Source of the DNA: Quillaja saponaria
Lineage: Eukaryota > Streptophyta > Magnoliopsida > Fabales > Quillajaceae
Direction: 5' to 3'
Assembly (NCBI GenBank): GCA_029379385.1
Contig: CM055610.1
Location: 17,633,422 to 17,697,421, forward strand
DNA: 64,000 nt
Under the pieces are notes generated by a model that saw only the letters and a list, made by a program, of their open reading frames with translations, made no database searches and was not told where the DNA came from. A program made the position numbers and the translations under genes. Below are positions 50,080 to 62,423 of this stretch, in pieces (within the stretch, counting starts at the first letter, position 1; every line of letters begins with the position of its first letter).

Positions 50080-51415
50080 AAACATACCATCCGGTATATC
50101 TGCCAAAATTCTTTGAAAAACTTATGGTTGTTCAATTTTTCGGTAACAATAAGCTTTTGAATATACCGAAAAACAATATACTTTGCTTGTGAAAAATCTA
50201 AACAAAATATGTATTGATTGCCAAATATTTCTTTGGTTTGCCTCATCTAAATTTTGTTAATGTTCTTCTTTAAAAATATAGGGTAGTTTGGTAAATTAAT
50301 AATAGTGTGTTTTGCTTGCATAAAAATATATAATAAGAAAATTCACGGTTTATGTTCTCAAAAACAGATATAGTAGTTCGTTCGGCAATCACAATATTTA
50401 TTACTTGTCAGAAATTTAATACAGGTAGTTTTACGGTTAAAATTTTAAAAAAAATTAGTGTATTAATATCAACATGCTTTGCTTGCTAAGCATTTATTGG
50501 TACGCTTACTTGAATTCCTTAAAAAAAATTGTAATTCAAAAAACTTCAATAATAATATGTTTTGCTTGTCAAAAATCTCTTACATCCTCTTGTCAATGTT
50601 CTTTTCAAAAATATGGTAGTTCAGTAAATCAATAACCGTATGCTTCGCTAGCAAAAAAATTATAATAAGCAAAATTCATGGTCAATATTCTTAAAATCAA
50701 TAACAAGCAAAAATATATGGTAGTTTGGTAAATCAATAATTGTTCATTTTGTTTGCAAAAATAAAATGGGAAATTTAATTTCAATATTTTAAGAACTAGT
50801 TGTTACATATATCAATAAAAATAGTTATTACTGGTCCAAAAATTTAATATTACAGTTTCACAGTTAATATTATTTTTTTAAAATAGTTTAGTACGTCAAC
50901 AATATGTTTTTTTGTCAAATTTAATCCGGTAGCACTAATGTTTTTCTTCAAAAACAAATATGGTAACTTGAAACACCAATAGTTATATATTTTTCTTGTA
51001 AAAAAATTTCTACAACATCTTTTTTAAAATATATGGTGATAGATAATGAAATAATTGTATGCTTTGTGTGCCAAAAATATAATTAAAAAAACTCACAGGA
51101 TCAGTATTTTAAAAATAATTGTAATAGTTCATTCATCAATAATAATATATTTGACTTGTCAAAAAATTAATATCGCCGTTTCATTTCTAATTCTTTAAAT
51201 AGACTTAAGGTAGATCGGAACGTGAATAACAATTTTTTCTAATCAAAATTTTAAATAGTACTCTTACTACTATTCTTTGAATTCTTTATGCTAAGTGATT
51301 TTGTTTATCAAAAATCTTTTTTCACAGTTTCATTGTCAATATTATTTTTATAAAAATCTATGATAGTTTGGTAAATCAATAATTGTTCCTTGATTGCCAA
51401 AAGTATTATATAATT
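50080..51415. repeat. Degenerate tandem array, period about 83 bp, upstream of AHL
   Basis: A diverged unit recurs roughly every 70-105 bases: TTTGCTTG-like anchors lie near 50181, 50311, 50401, 50478, 50561, 50641, 50750, 50911, 50993, 51063, 51153, 51302 and 51393. Around each anchor comes the order ATGGTAGTTTGGTAAATCAA, TAATTGT, TTTGCTTGCCAAAAAT, then TTCACGGTCAATATTCTT. The segments at about 50722 and 51366 share TGGTAAATCAATAATTGTTC. Fifteen or so units fit the span. No coding and no known satellite recognised. Confidence 0.65.
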
Positions 51416-52909
51416 AATTGCCAACAATGATATGTATATGATTATGATGGATAGAATAAGAAGGATGCATTTTTTATACAAGAAACAAAAATTTCACAAT
51501 GCGGTAAAGAAATAAAATGTGAATAACATATCAAGCTACTCTAGGACATGAGAAACATTTTTTAAAAATTCCACAAACAAAAAAGTATCTACACATGACA
51601 AAAAAAAAAAAAAAAACTCAATATATATTAATATTTGATTAGCCATATCATCTTTAGTGACTAAACTTATCAATTTCATTCTATAATGTTCAATTTCATC
51701 AATCAAACCCGTCAAAGATTTTAAATTGATGAATTTCATCTTTCAAAGTTTAAATTTTAAAATTATTTATTTAGTCCCTCGATATTAAATGTTGTCAATC
51801 AAATCCCTAAAAAATTAAAATTATCAATTTTGTCCCTCTCCATTTCACTAGTTGGGAATTAACAAATATCTGTTAAAGATATTTCACTAATAGAGAAATT
51901 ATAACATACACCCTATATGTTATTGTTATTCCAAATTAAAAATGAAGAATATACAAATAATTTAACTCCAAATTTAAAATTTTCAGATTTTTAGTTCCAA
52001 TATAATTTTCTCTCTCATCAAATAGAAACCCTTCGTTTTTCTAATTTCACTTTCCACTTCTTACGCTTCCTCCTCTCTCTCTTAGCAAAAAAAAAATTAG
52101 AAATATTACATGTGTCTAAAAGAATTTATCTGCCCCAGTGGCAGACCCTAATTTGGCCACGTACTACACAGTATGATAGAGACCTAGTTATTATTTGTTG
52201 GGTCATTATGTACTTCAATTGCGGCTCATCGGATTCCTAATCTTGCCTAATATTTAATTAAGTACTTATCTTTTGTCGTACTTAGTAAGAATGTGTTGCA
52301 CATTGTGTTGAAATAAATGATACAAATCTGGTCCACCATTGTTGTCTTGACCCACCATGATTGAAGTGTGTCTAACAATTTTTGACTTGGTTTACCCAAG
52401 TTTGTTTTTTGGTTTTTTTTTTATTCACAAAAAAAAGAGCAGTTAGGCTGTGGCAACCCAAAACAGGATGCACCTGGATGCTCACCAATCCAAGTTACAG
52501 GTTTCGTAGCGAGGTGAACGAACTAACAAGTTAAACAAATTAAATTGTATATTCTTGAATGTAAAATGTGCAAAAGATAGTTTCCCTTGGAATTTTGGTA
52601 TGCGGAAGTGTTTGAAATGGAAGGTCTTGGTTTCTTTAGCTAACAATGGATTTTTAGCTTCTTAGCTCCCTTTTATAGTTTTATTAGTTCTGTTCTGCAT
52701 AAGACTTTGATAAGAACATCATGATCATCATCTTATACATGACACATCTTCTATATAATATAAAGATATATAGTATTACAACAATGAAGTAATTAAAATA
52801 TGTCCTAAATTACACTGAGAAATTGAGAGGAACTTAAATTTTGGTTAAAAACTCGGATTGTCCTGCTGCCAGACCAAAACTAATGTAACGGTTGCAGCAT
52901 GCATTAGGA
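51416..52909. other. Spacer between the AHL upstream array and the C2 gene
   Basis: AT-rich. About 51650-51860 repeats phrases such as ATCAATTTTGTCCCT and TTTAGTCCCTC, typical of degenerate plant non-autonomous elements. No gene seen; the last part should be the C2 gene's 3'UTR. Confidence 0.5.
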
Positions 52910-54280
52910 TTAGAAGAATGCCCGGCTACCATAAAAAACACGCGATCCATCCTTTTTCTTCTTGTCGATTTCTATCTTATTGTTGTTATGGTTTTGAATC
53001 ACATCACCACCACGATCTTCTCTTTCGGGTTTATCAAGATCCATTGGAAGCTTCATCTTTGCCAAAGACTCTGTGAACTGTTGCATGCTTCTCATATACA
53101 TGTCCACAATTTGCTTCTGCATTGCAGATTGCTCAGCTTCAATATTGATGTTTCCAAGTGGAGCTGAGAAAACTTGTCCAAATTTAGCAGCACACATATT
53201 CCTATTTTTATTGCTCTCCTTTCCCTTGTTTGAAAAATTGGAGTCTATGTCTTCCCTTGCTTCAATTTCTTTCTTTGAAGTTGGAGTGTCTGGGCAAGCA
53301 CTGGAGTTATGATTAGCATTGATAGTGGCCACAAGATTAACACTAGAACTCGACGAATCACCCCCCAATTGACTCCTTTTCTCAATTGAATCAGCTGAGT
53401 TTCTATCATCACTTAAGCTTGTTGTGGTAGAGCTCAAGAAACCTGAACTATGGATGCTTTCATTGGGAGAAGTGGAATCCCCATGAGGCGAATTTAGATT
53501 CATTTCATAGTCATGATCAGCAAGTTGAGGAGATGAACCAAGGCGAATAAATGGTATAAGTCCTCCTAAATCAGGCCTTGAAGCAGAACTATGTGCTTCT
53601 AATTTGAAATACTCAGTAACCATTTGTTGATTCTCCTTGACTAAACTGATATCGGGGAATTCAATCCGGGAATATTCAACTGGGTCTGACATAACTTCTG
53701 AGACTTTTCGATCAAGCAAAACAACTTCAGAAGATATGGATGATGAATTGGCAGTTGATTCAGATAGTGAATTGACATAGGAATCAATTGGCAAACATGT
53801 GTTCAAAGAAAGACTCAATTTGACAGTTCCAGCAGGAGAATGAAAAAGATCAGTAGAAGAGAGGCTGTAATCTTGAGTCACTTTTCCTTTGCCAACAACT
53901 TGTGAAATTGGAACCAAAGTAAATCCCAAAAGCTGATCTCCCAAGTAATTTCTTACCCTACTAAGCATCCATATCTCGCATTTCAGGACAGCATCGATTT
54001 GTGTAATTTTCATCCTCAAGTTCTCATTGAATGTTGGGTTTTTTCCACCTCCATTGATGATACTAGTAGAAAGGGTCTCATCTGGATTGTAAGTAACTGA
54101 AAATTTTGCATACACATCCTGATTTTCATAGATGCATACGTTATGAATATTCCTAGCATGATGAACATAGATTTCAAGAATCCCCGAAAACTCGCCATCA
54201 CCATCTACATGGTTCATGGTATTTGAACTCGGGTTGTACCGGAAACCTGTGGTCTGATGACTCTGATTGAATGAATCCAT
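52910..54280 (-). CDS. Plant C2-domain protein (CaLB-type), 456 aa
   Basis: C2 domains bind phospholipids, often with calcium, so the protein probably attaches to membranes; no enzymatic domain is visible. The C2 fold spans about residues 31-160: GILEIYVHHARNIHN, QDVYAKFSVTY (residues 54-64), KNPTFNENLRM, CEIWMLSR, LGDQLLGFTLVPI and GTVKLSLSL. The remaining 290 residues are low-complexity Ser/Asn-rich with a conserved-looking stretch QKQIVDMYMRSMQQFTESL near the C-terminus. The coding part is one exon. An acceptor (GCACAG) ends six bases before the ATG at 54280 and a donor (AACT/GTAAGT) lies at 54731/54730, so a leader intron is likely. From memory, AT5G12300, beside RING and ankyrin genes, is of this kind. 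Confidence 0.88.
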   Translation of the reverse strand: MDSFNQSHQTTGFRYNPSSNTMNHVDGDGEFSGILEIYVHHARNIHNVCIYENQDVYAKFSVTYNPDETLSTSIINGGGKNPTFNENLRMKITQIDAVLKCEIWMLSRVRNYLGDQLLGFTLVPISQVVGKGKVTQDYSLSSTDLFHSPAGTVKLSLSLNTCLPIDSYVNSLSESTANSSSISSEVVLLDRKVSEVMSDPVEYSRIEFPDISLVKENQQMVTEYFKLEAHSSASRPDLGGLIPFIRLGSSPQLADHDYEMNLNSPHGDSTSPNESIHSSGFLSSTTTSLSDDRNSADSIEKRSQLGGDSSSSSVNLVATINANHNSSACPDTPTSKKEIEAREDIDSNFSNKGKESNKNRNMCAAKFGQVFSAPLGNINIEAEQSAMQKQIVDMYMRSMQQFTESLAKMKLPMDLDKPEREDRGGDVIQNHNNNKIEIDKKKKDGSRVFYGSRAFF

Positions 54281-54286
54281 GGCAAC

Positions 54287-54730
54287 CTGTGCTTATGACT
54301 ATAAGTTCCTAATTTCTATTTGCTTGCAAGAAGGTTTATCCAGGATGGGAAAACAGAACAGAAGCAGAGTTGATAGAGAAAGCTAATTGATCAATAATCA
54401 CACATTAAAACCATTTAATCTATTTATGTTCCATTTTGGTTTTTGAATGTTCAAAACACAAAGATTGACTTAAAGTTCGATCAAGATTCAAATCAATGGG
54501 AAACTTGGGAAAAAGAGTGTGGTTTGTGATGGAAGGATTATACAGAACCAGAACAGAAAATTCCCAACCTAGTAGAGTGAATAGTAAAAGTACATTGGAA
54601 AAACCTTCTTCAATTTCTATATCCTATAAGCTTATTGGGTCAGGAAGATACTTGACAAGATCAGCCCATGGATTCATGCAAAAACATAGGAAGAAAATTT
54701 GAAGATAGAGAGAGAGAGAGAGAGACTTAC
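54287..54730 (-). other. Probable 5'UTR intron of the C2 gene
   Basis: On the minus strand, donor AACT/GTAAGTCTCTC begins at 54730 and the acceptor GCACAG ends at 54287, six bases before the ATG. The donor is followed by a (CT)n run. The noncoding first exon would extend from 54731 toward about 55100. Confidence 0.5.
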
Positions 54731-55844
54731 AGTTCAAATGACTAGCTTTGCTTTTTTGCAATTTGAGAAGGTGGTCATGTACCATATGGTAGTAGGTGAA
54801 AATGAATGCAGAAGGAAGAAAATCAAAGTAGAAGATGATGTAATTGTTGTTTTGATGCCCTTTTTTTTTGGCTTTGCTGCTCTTTCTTTTGGGGGTGGGT
54901 GAAGGAAGGAGATTTTTAGAGAGGGTTTGCTTTGCTTGACATTACAGCTTCCACTTGTAGTGATTAATTTGCTCCACTTAAGGTATTGGAGGTCCCATTT
55001 GGCCCCATCTTCATTATCACTCAACCAATTCCTCTTTCTCTCTCTCTCTTCCCCCTCTGAGATGCTCCCCAAAGCTTTAAGACAAAGAAGATCTATCTCC
55101 TCTATAAGACTAAAAGGCAAGAAAATATGGAGAACCTTCCCTTAGATCCATGAGACTTGCATAATGAAAATGATGCTTGTATTGTTCACCAGCATTTAAA
55201 AACAATATTATGGCAGGCCAACTTCTTGACCTACTTTGCTTAATTTATTGAGCTAATTAGTTGATACACATGCGTCTCAAATTGAAATCTTTACACAAAT
55301 GGCCTAAAGTCCACAAGTTTATATTTAAAGAAAAAGAAATCAAAGTCTACAAGACCCATCTTGTTCAAAATATTCATTCAGCTACAAGTTATTTTCAGGT
55401 CTAAAAATTCAACTTTTGTGTTTAAATTTACATGATGTCAGTAAAAAAATATTGATATTGATTACTATAACATGTGTGGCCAATAGATAATTTAATTTTC
55501 CTTCTTATATGAAAATAATGGTTACCTTAAGAGTTTGTCTAGTGATTTAAGTATATGCATTCATTGAATTGATTTCTTAGGTTCAAATGAAAGGTTTAAT
55601 TTAAAAAAATAAAATCTTAATAAATTTTCTAATTCCGACATAAGATGAATATACTGTTGACCCGATCAAAAATATAAATTAATTAAATTGTGGATAAACA
55701 TACTCGAATACCACATAAATTATAAAAAAAATAATATTAAAAATAGAGTTTGAATCTATTCAGTCTTGACTAATATATGTATCTTAAGGTTTAAGATTCA
55801 AACCTGACTAATTCATTTCAACCTATCTAACCTATTTTATTTTT
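54731..55844. other. C2 gene leader and upstream region
   Basis: Near 55030-55065 the plus strand is CT-rich (GA-rich on the gene's strand), common in plant leaders. Upstream of about 55150 the DNA is AT-rich without a gene. Confidence 0.45.
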
Positions 55845-56368
55845 AGGTGAAAGTATCTTTTTGATTTTCAAAATTTATCACAAGTTTTAATTTAATCTTT
55901 ATATTTCAATTGTATCTAGTTATTCCTTTAATTTTATTAGTTGTGTCTAATTAGTTCCAAGCGTTGTCTTCCTATTTAAATCACGTATAAAAATAGTTTG
56001 CAAGCCATTTAACGTTTCAGGGTTTTTTTTTTCTATTTAAATTCAATACCCCTTTTTGACATATTGATTTATTTTAATTACTTTTTTATCTTTTTATTGT
56101 TTCATATTTTCTTACATAATTATGAAAAATTATTATTATTTTTATTCATGTCATAGTTTAAATAAAGAATAATTTAGTTGAAATTTTACAACTTAATTTG
56201 AACAAAACAAAGCATGTGTCTTCATTTTTTTTTAAAAAGAAAAAGAGATTCGATACTAATTAAACACAATCAATAAAATCTAAGAACTAATTAGACAGAA
56301 TTAAAAATTTAACAACTAAATTAAAACTTAGGTAAACTTTTGGAGACCAAAAATTATTTTTGCCTACT
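55845..56368. mobile_element. Long inverted-repeat (MITE-like) element
   Basis: The left arm (about 55845-55960) and the reverse complement of the right arm (about 56255-56368) align over roughly 110 bases: AAGTTTTAATTTA, then TTAATTTTATT or a close relative, then GTCTAATTAGTT. The outer ends are AGGTGAAAGTATC and AGGCAAAAATAAT, followed by TTTTTG. The centre is AT-rich without coding. This is the layout of a non-autonomous DNA element or foldback repeat. Target duplications were not resolved. Confidence 0.6.
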
Positions 56369-57649
56369 TGTTATCATGGAATCATCCCCTTCTATTTCAA
56401 GTATAAAAGAGGTTATCAAAGACATTGCTTGCTTTTCTTATATTATCATTAAATAATTTTTTTTGTGTCAATCATAGAAATCAAAGGCATAGAAAACTAA
56501 TTTATTAAAAATATCTTCTTATGAAAATAAAATTTTTAATTTTTATGTAAATGACATGTCTTTAATTAGACTATAAAAATAAATTAATCGGACAATATAC
56601 AGAAAACTACCCAAATACTATTTGACTGCTAAAAAAAATTTAAATATGCATTTAACCGCTAAAAAAATTTAAAATATACATCTGTAGTGGCTAAGTTTAG
56701 TTGACACTAAATTTATGAAATAATCGTTGTTTTGAATTAGCTTAGGATCTTTAATCGCTTGAGGCATAACCATTTTATACTATGACAATGAAAGGAAACC
56801 AATGAAGCATACAATCAATACAAATTAGTTGAAACTTATATGATGTTATTTAATTATAAGTTAGTTAAATAAACAAATAAGTTTGGTCAATGTCCACCAA
56901 TTCTTCAGTGAGACTATAATAAATAAATAAAAAAACATTGTATCCTATTTTAGTGTGAAGGTCAAGCACGCATGAATGCACATGTAAGTTTCCGAATAAG
57001 GGCTTGGACTAATTCAATGTGTGTAATTGAAGTATTCTCTTTTTCTTCTCACCAAAAAAAGAAGTGTTCTCCTTTTTCTTTTTTTACTTTTTACAAGAAT
57101 GCTCTAAAAGGGACTTTTCAAAGAAGTCACCAGCTTAAAAAAGAAAAAATTTCCCTACTAACAATCAAAATTACAATTTCATCAGAACCACTTATTCTCA
57201 ACGCGTAATTCATGATAACAAAAAACACCACCTCAATCATCAGTACTTTCCTCCACATCATACAGCCAGAACAGTGGAAACTAGCAAACCAATGATGCCT
57301 ATGTTTACCGTCATAAAGCAGATGAATATTGCAATTAATAGATTACATCTCAGCCTAAAGGAGCTGATTATCAATTACTTTTCTGAAATTTCTGAGAAAA
57401 TTAATTTAAAAAGAATACAGTTAATATCTGTGCTGCAAAGAAGTCAGACAGAAATGCTACTAATCTAATACCCAGATAACCCAACCAACAACATGCCATT
57501 ATTCCAAAGGTCCTGCTTTTTTTTTTTTTTTTTTTTTTTTCGTTTCAGCTATTTCTTCCTATTTTGCATGGCTTCAGAAAACCCTGTACAAGGAGGGGAA
57601 AGGAGGGAGAAGAGACAAGTCTGCTTTATGTACTTTGAAGGATATGAAA
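56369..57649. other. Spacer downstream of the RING gene
   Basis: AT-rich, with a 24-base T-run at 57517-57540. The last 100-200 bases before 57650 should be the RING gene's 3'UTR. No gene seen. Confidence 0.5.
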
Positions 57650-60542
57650 TCACATCCGCCCCAACCTTGCCAAATGCTGCTGATGTTTGGCTGCAGCTGC
57701 CTTATCAGCAGCTTCACGCTTGAGTGCTCTCTTTGCTCGACGTCCTGTTGTACTTTTTCCAGCCTCTTTCTTCTTTGGTTCACGGGATGAACCAGCACCT
57801 GAATCCTGAAAAGTTGGTCGATGGACTGGCCTTGCTTCTTGACGCCCTGCCCTGATGTAGCCATTGTCCCCCCATCTACGGTTGCCAATGCGGAGACCTG
57901 ACGAACCACTATAGTAAACTTCATCTAGATCATCCTCCTCATCCTCATAAAGATAGTAGTCTTCAGCATAATCATACAGGTCATGATCCTGGTGATCGGA
58001 GTGATCTTCCACAGTTAAAGGTACAAACCATGGAGCCCTAAGAAGTAAACAGACACTCTCCTCGAACATATAGTCATGGATGCTGAAACAATCGAAGATG
58101 CTAAAAGAAGTTAGAAAGCAAACTTACAAAACAAAACGTAACATCATAACCGAAATTAGAGAGGAGATTGTTTCCAATAAGGCATGTATGCCAACTGTAC
58201 AATTTAATCTGAGGCAAGGAATTTTTGTCCCAAAAATCAGCACATACAAAAACCCCTGAAATGCTAGAAATCATCCTGATATTTCACATTAACTTCTGAG
58301 TTCTGACTCAACCAAAAGTACAAAATAATTAGTTATTTTGAACTTTGGAGATTATGGTAACACTTCTTGTAACAAATATGGTTAACATATATTTAGTTAT
58401 TTAACAAAACTGGATCAGCTACTCTACAGGATTCTTTATCAAACTGAAAGAAGTCTGGTGGGACAATTACTAAAACTAGAATTTCTATATAAGCTCCAGA
58501 ACAGTTTTTACATTTTTTATGTTTAGCTGAAAATTCTGATTTATAATTGAATTTAGTTACTTTGAAATGCTTAGCAATAGTTCCAACTTTCCTTTAAAAA
58601 AACCCTAAGATGAGCAGGTGCAGTTACAGCAAAGGTCATCCGTACACTTCAATTCATTAACTATACTCCTCCAGATTCAGCCCAAGAGCAGTCATGAACA
58701 AATGAACTCCTTCGTGGACAACTCCAAGGTATTTATTACATGGCCAACTCTTTTCACGATATACAGACATGAAAAGCTACCTATGAGGAAACCATTTGCT
58801 TATAAGACAACATGCACCCTCAACTCCAAGTTATTACAGCATTGCACCTGGGGGGGGTGGGCTAAGAGGGGTATGTTATTACCTTCCATCAAGTGAGCGG
58901 TGGACATTGAGGAACTCAAATGGATGTTTACACTGAGGGCAGGTTGATTTCTTACTGTATGTAGCCCAGCGAAGGATGCATGTCACACTGCACAAACAAC
59001 AGAAAACAATAGCCATTAAAACAATTTAATGAAAACAGTACATATTAAACTAAGCTCCTACCATGCTATATTTTGACCTAACAGAAAAATATCTTCTTAA
59101 GTTCTCATTAAAAGTACAGCTTTTTAGAATAACCCTAAAAGTATAGTGTTCTGCAAAAAAATTTATCAAGCACATAATAGAAATCCAAAATTTCACCAAC
59201 AAAAAGAAAGGTATAGAACAAATCATAAATTCCTAAATTCTTTAAACAGAAAAAAAAAAAAGAAACACATAGAAAAGGAAAATAGGCATATGTCTAAGAG
59301 GACAATAAGTGAAGAATACAAGAATAATAATTCACAATAAATTCCTATTCTCAATCACATGTTTTTTGGAAGCTTATTAGGAGTTATATAAAATAATAAG
59401 CACATTATACACATCTTCATTCAAAACATAACATCACAATGACCAGTTGACAAAAAGGAAAGCAAAAACAAAACAAAAAATGCTTTAAAAAATTAACAGA
59501 TAGCAGGAGTTGTACCCTCTCCTGTTTCTGTTAAAGTATTAGTACTCCTTATATCAAGGCCACACTACCTTAAACTTATGATTGTAGTGACCTACTAGAA
59601 TCAGTTTTGGTACTGGTGTAACTGGAGACAAAAATTACATCCTATAATGATGTACTGTCAATATTCATATTCATAAGATGAAATAATCCAACTATGCAAT
59701 GAAAATTCAAAGTTACATCTATTGTGGAGCTTCACGAGTGAAACAGAGGTAGATATTTTAAATATTACTTGCTTTCTTTCGGAACTGAGAAGTGATATGG
59801 TGTCATAATGCATGCAACACATGCAGTTGCATCTAAAACAGGGCAATTTATGCTTCTATAGTATCTCATAATATGGAAATATAAATTGTAAGAGATAGTT
59901 AGACAAACCAGTAAGCATGCTCGCAACCTTTTACAAGAGCAGTTTCCTGAAGCATTATCTTATTCAAGCAAATTGCACAAATCCCCTCATGATTCCCACA
60001 CCCCATCTCAGGAATCTCTGCTTCATTTTGCATTTCACTCTGAAGATCAGAATATCAGGAAATTAATGACAAAGAGTCCCAGACATCATTCACCATCATT
60101 GCCCACGGACTACCCCAACCCCACAAAAAAAAAAAAAAAGAGTAGAGAATTATTAGTAACTGCCTAAACCTTTATTTCAGTTACTTGCTGGGGGGATTTG
60201 CATGAATCTAAAACAAAAATAATACCAAATTCCTATTAATCTTTTCAACAATTCCATTTTCCACCCAATTCCACATTCCTATATCAAAAATTGCAGTTTC
60301 TAGGCTTTTCTCTCAATCAAGAAGGGTTTCCAACGAACTCCAAAAACATGGGAAAAGACAAAAAAATCATTTTTTTTCCCCAAAACAAACAGATACCATG
60401 AATTATCTCCAAAGGCGTATATATCAATCCAAAATCACCGGTAAAGCAAAGTAGAAGAAGAAAAAAATACCTGATCTTTGAGCGACAGATCGTGAAAACC
60501 ATTGGCGACCTGCTCAACATCGATCTTAACAACTGAAGTCAT
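57650..60542 (-). CDS. RING-HC finger protein (probable E3 ubiquitin ligase), 246 aa
   Basis: RING-HC proteins usually recruit an E2 and pass ubiquitin to a target; the target here is unknown. Minus-strand exons 60542-60471, 60039-59909, 58987-58883 and 58082-57650 join in phase to 246 residues. The C3HC4 ligands are all present: C45, C48, C63, H65, C68, C71, C84, C87 (motifs ICAICLNK, GCEHAYCVTC, TCPQCK). After the RING comes HPFEFLNVHRSLDG, an acidic Tyr/Asp-rich stretch (DLYDYAEDYYLYEDEEDDLD), then a basic, Ala/Lys-rich end (GRRAKRALKREAADKAAAAK). No membrane segment or signal peptide. I recall AT5G19430 and AT5G12310 as this type, which fits the synteny. Confidence 0.92.
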
Positions 60543-61139
60543 AATGAAAATTTCAGGGAAGAAATTCTAAGACCCACTAATTTATTTTCTACTCAATCAA
60601 GCACAACCTAAAAGGGAAAGGAAAGAAACGAGAGAGAGAGATGCTGACGAAGAAAAATTCTGTGATTCCAATTTCCAATAGTATTGAAGGTGACCATGAA
60701 AGAACTTCCTTTTGGGAATCCAAGCCCTAACGAAAGGGGCCTGAAAATGTTTCTAGAGAATAGGATTATTCGCATTTAGTCCCCGAATATTATTATAGTA
60801 TTTTCTACTTTGCTGTTTAAAGAATTTTATTACTAAATTAATATTTTTTTTCATTAGAATTTGATATCATAAAATGTCTTTATGTAGATAAGGAATAAAA
60901 TAAGACTAAATTATATTTTTGGCTCTTGTAATTTTACTCGAAATTTATTTTAATAATTATTTTATAATTTATTACAATTAAATTCTATAATTATAAAATT
61001 AAATTAATTGAATCACTATTGACACATCCGTCAAAATTAACTTAACAAAAAATAATGTTGATGGACAAAATGTAACAATCTAATATATTAAATAGACAAA
61101 TAAAATATTAACACATAGATGAATACACAAAATATATGT

Positions 61140-61455
61140 TTATTTACTATTTTGATCTTCGTGAATATATTAGTTTTAATTCGGTTATTCAATAATTTTT
61201 TTGGTCAATTTTATCATTCAAGGTACAAATTTTAACTTAAATATAATGACGTGTTAATGTTTTTATGCCTTATAATTTTATTTTATTATTAAATTATATA
61301 AAATTAATTTATTTATATATAATATAAAATCTCATGAGAGAATACAACTTGATAGAAAAAATTTAGATGATAAAATTGATCGAAAACAATCTAGATGACT
61401 ATATTATATTAAAAATAGAGGTAATCTTGAGAGACTAATTTTAAATTTTTATTTA
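61140..61455. mobile_element. Second inverted-repeat (MITE-like) remnant
   Basis: The left arm contains TCAATTTTATCATTCAAGG (about 61204-61222); the right arm, reverse-complemented, contains TCAATTTTATCATCTAAAT, and outward both arms continue with alignable AT-rich sequence to about 61140 and 61455. No coding between the arms. Weaker than the element at 55845-56368. Confidence 0.4.
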
Positions 61456-62300
61456 AACATACAATTATGTTAAAAATTTACAGAAAAACATATAATAAAA
61501 AATAAAAATAGAATAGAATTTCCTTTCTCACTCCTTCCCTTCATAACCATCACCGTATATATCCATAACCACCACATACCTCCATAAAAAAGATATTTCC
61601 CATAAGCCATACACCTTGGAATTTCTTGAAAGCCATGCCATTGACTCAGCTTATGTAATTGACAGTGGCAAAAAGCCCCTAAATTGAAAACAAAAAAAAA
61701 GAAGAATCAAAGAAACTGGGTAAAAATCAAATAATAGTGTAACTATGTTAATGACAATATTTCAATCTTATACATACAATAATTCATTCATTCATCATTA
61801 TTCAACAAAAAACCTCAATCCCACAAACCCCCAAAAAACCATAATATCGAGTGACGAATTCATCTGAAAATGCAAAAAGATACGACTACTTCCTAAGTTT
61901 GTCAATTCCCTATAGATTTGTTTATGTCGTGAATAGGTATCAAGATTTCTTTCTAATAACCATGAACATAAACAAACACCATGGCCACCCCAAAACCATG
62001 CTCCTCACAAATTTCACCATTAGAAAAGTACATAAATCCATGAAATCAAAAATCTACTATTCAGAAAATCAAAATCCAATACCCAGAAAATCAAAGCCCA
62101 TTTCCCATAAAATCAAAATTAATGAACAAACTCAGAAAATTGTAAAAAAACAATTGTCCAATACCTACATTCAACGAGGGTGAGAATCGAAAAAGTAGTG
62201 AAACACACTTCTTTTCCCCCAGCTGTCGTCCCTTAACAATTTGAGCTCATATCATATGAAAGGTATAGTTGATTTTTCAATTCAAGCAAGGATTTGACAA

Positions 62301-62423
62301 TTATATCTCATGACTTGATTTTAGATCTCCTGACTGGTCAGAAGAATTGAGCTTGGATCCCTTGTGAAGCAATCCGAGTTGATACTCCAGCAAATCTTCA
62401 AGCTCGAACTTCACTTTCTTCAT
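62301..62423 (-). other. 40-codon minus-strand frame of unknown status
   Basis: Reads MKKVKFELEDLLEYQLGLLH, then a polar tail ending SSHEI and TAA at 62303-62301. The amphipathic Leu/Glu start and higher GC content look more coding-like than the surroundings. An in-frame stop lies just upstream and no splice partner is clear. It may be a gene fragment, a short peptide gene or chance. Confidence 0.25.

Noticed and set aside
54734..55120. 128-codon minus-strand frame upstream of the C2 gene
   Set aside because: It falls in the predicted noncoding leader exon and upstream DNA, has low complexity and no recognisable domain.
57574..57924. 116-codon minus-strand frame at the RING gene 3' end
   Set aside because: It overlaps the real RING exon in another frame and has no family features.
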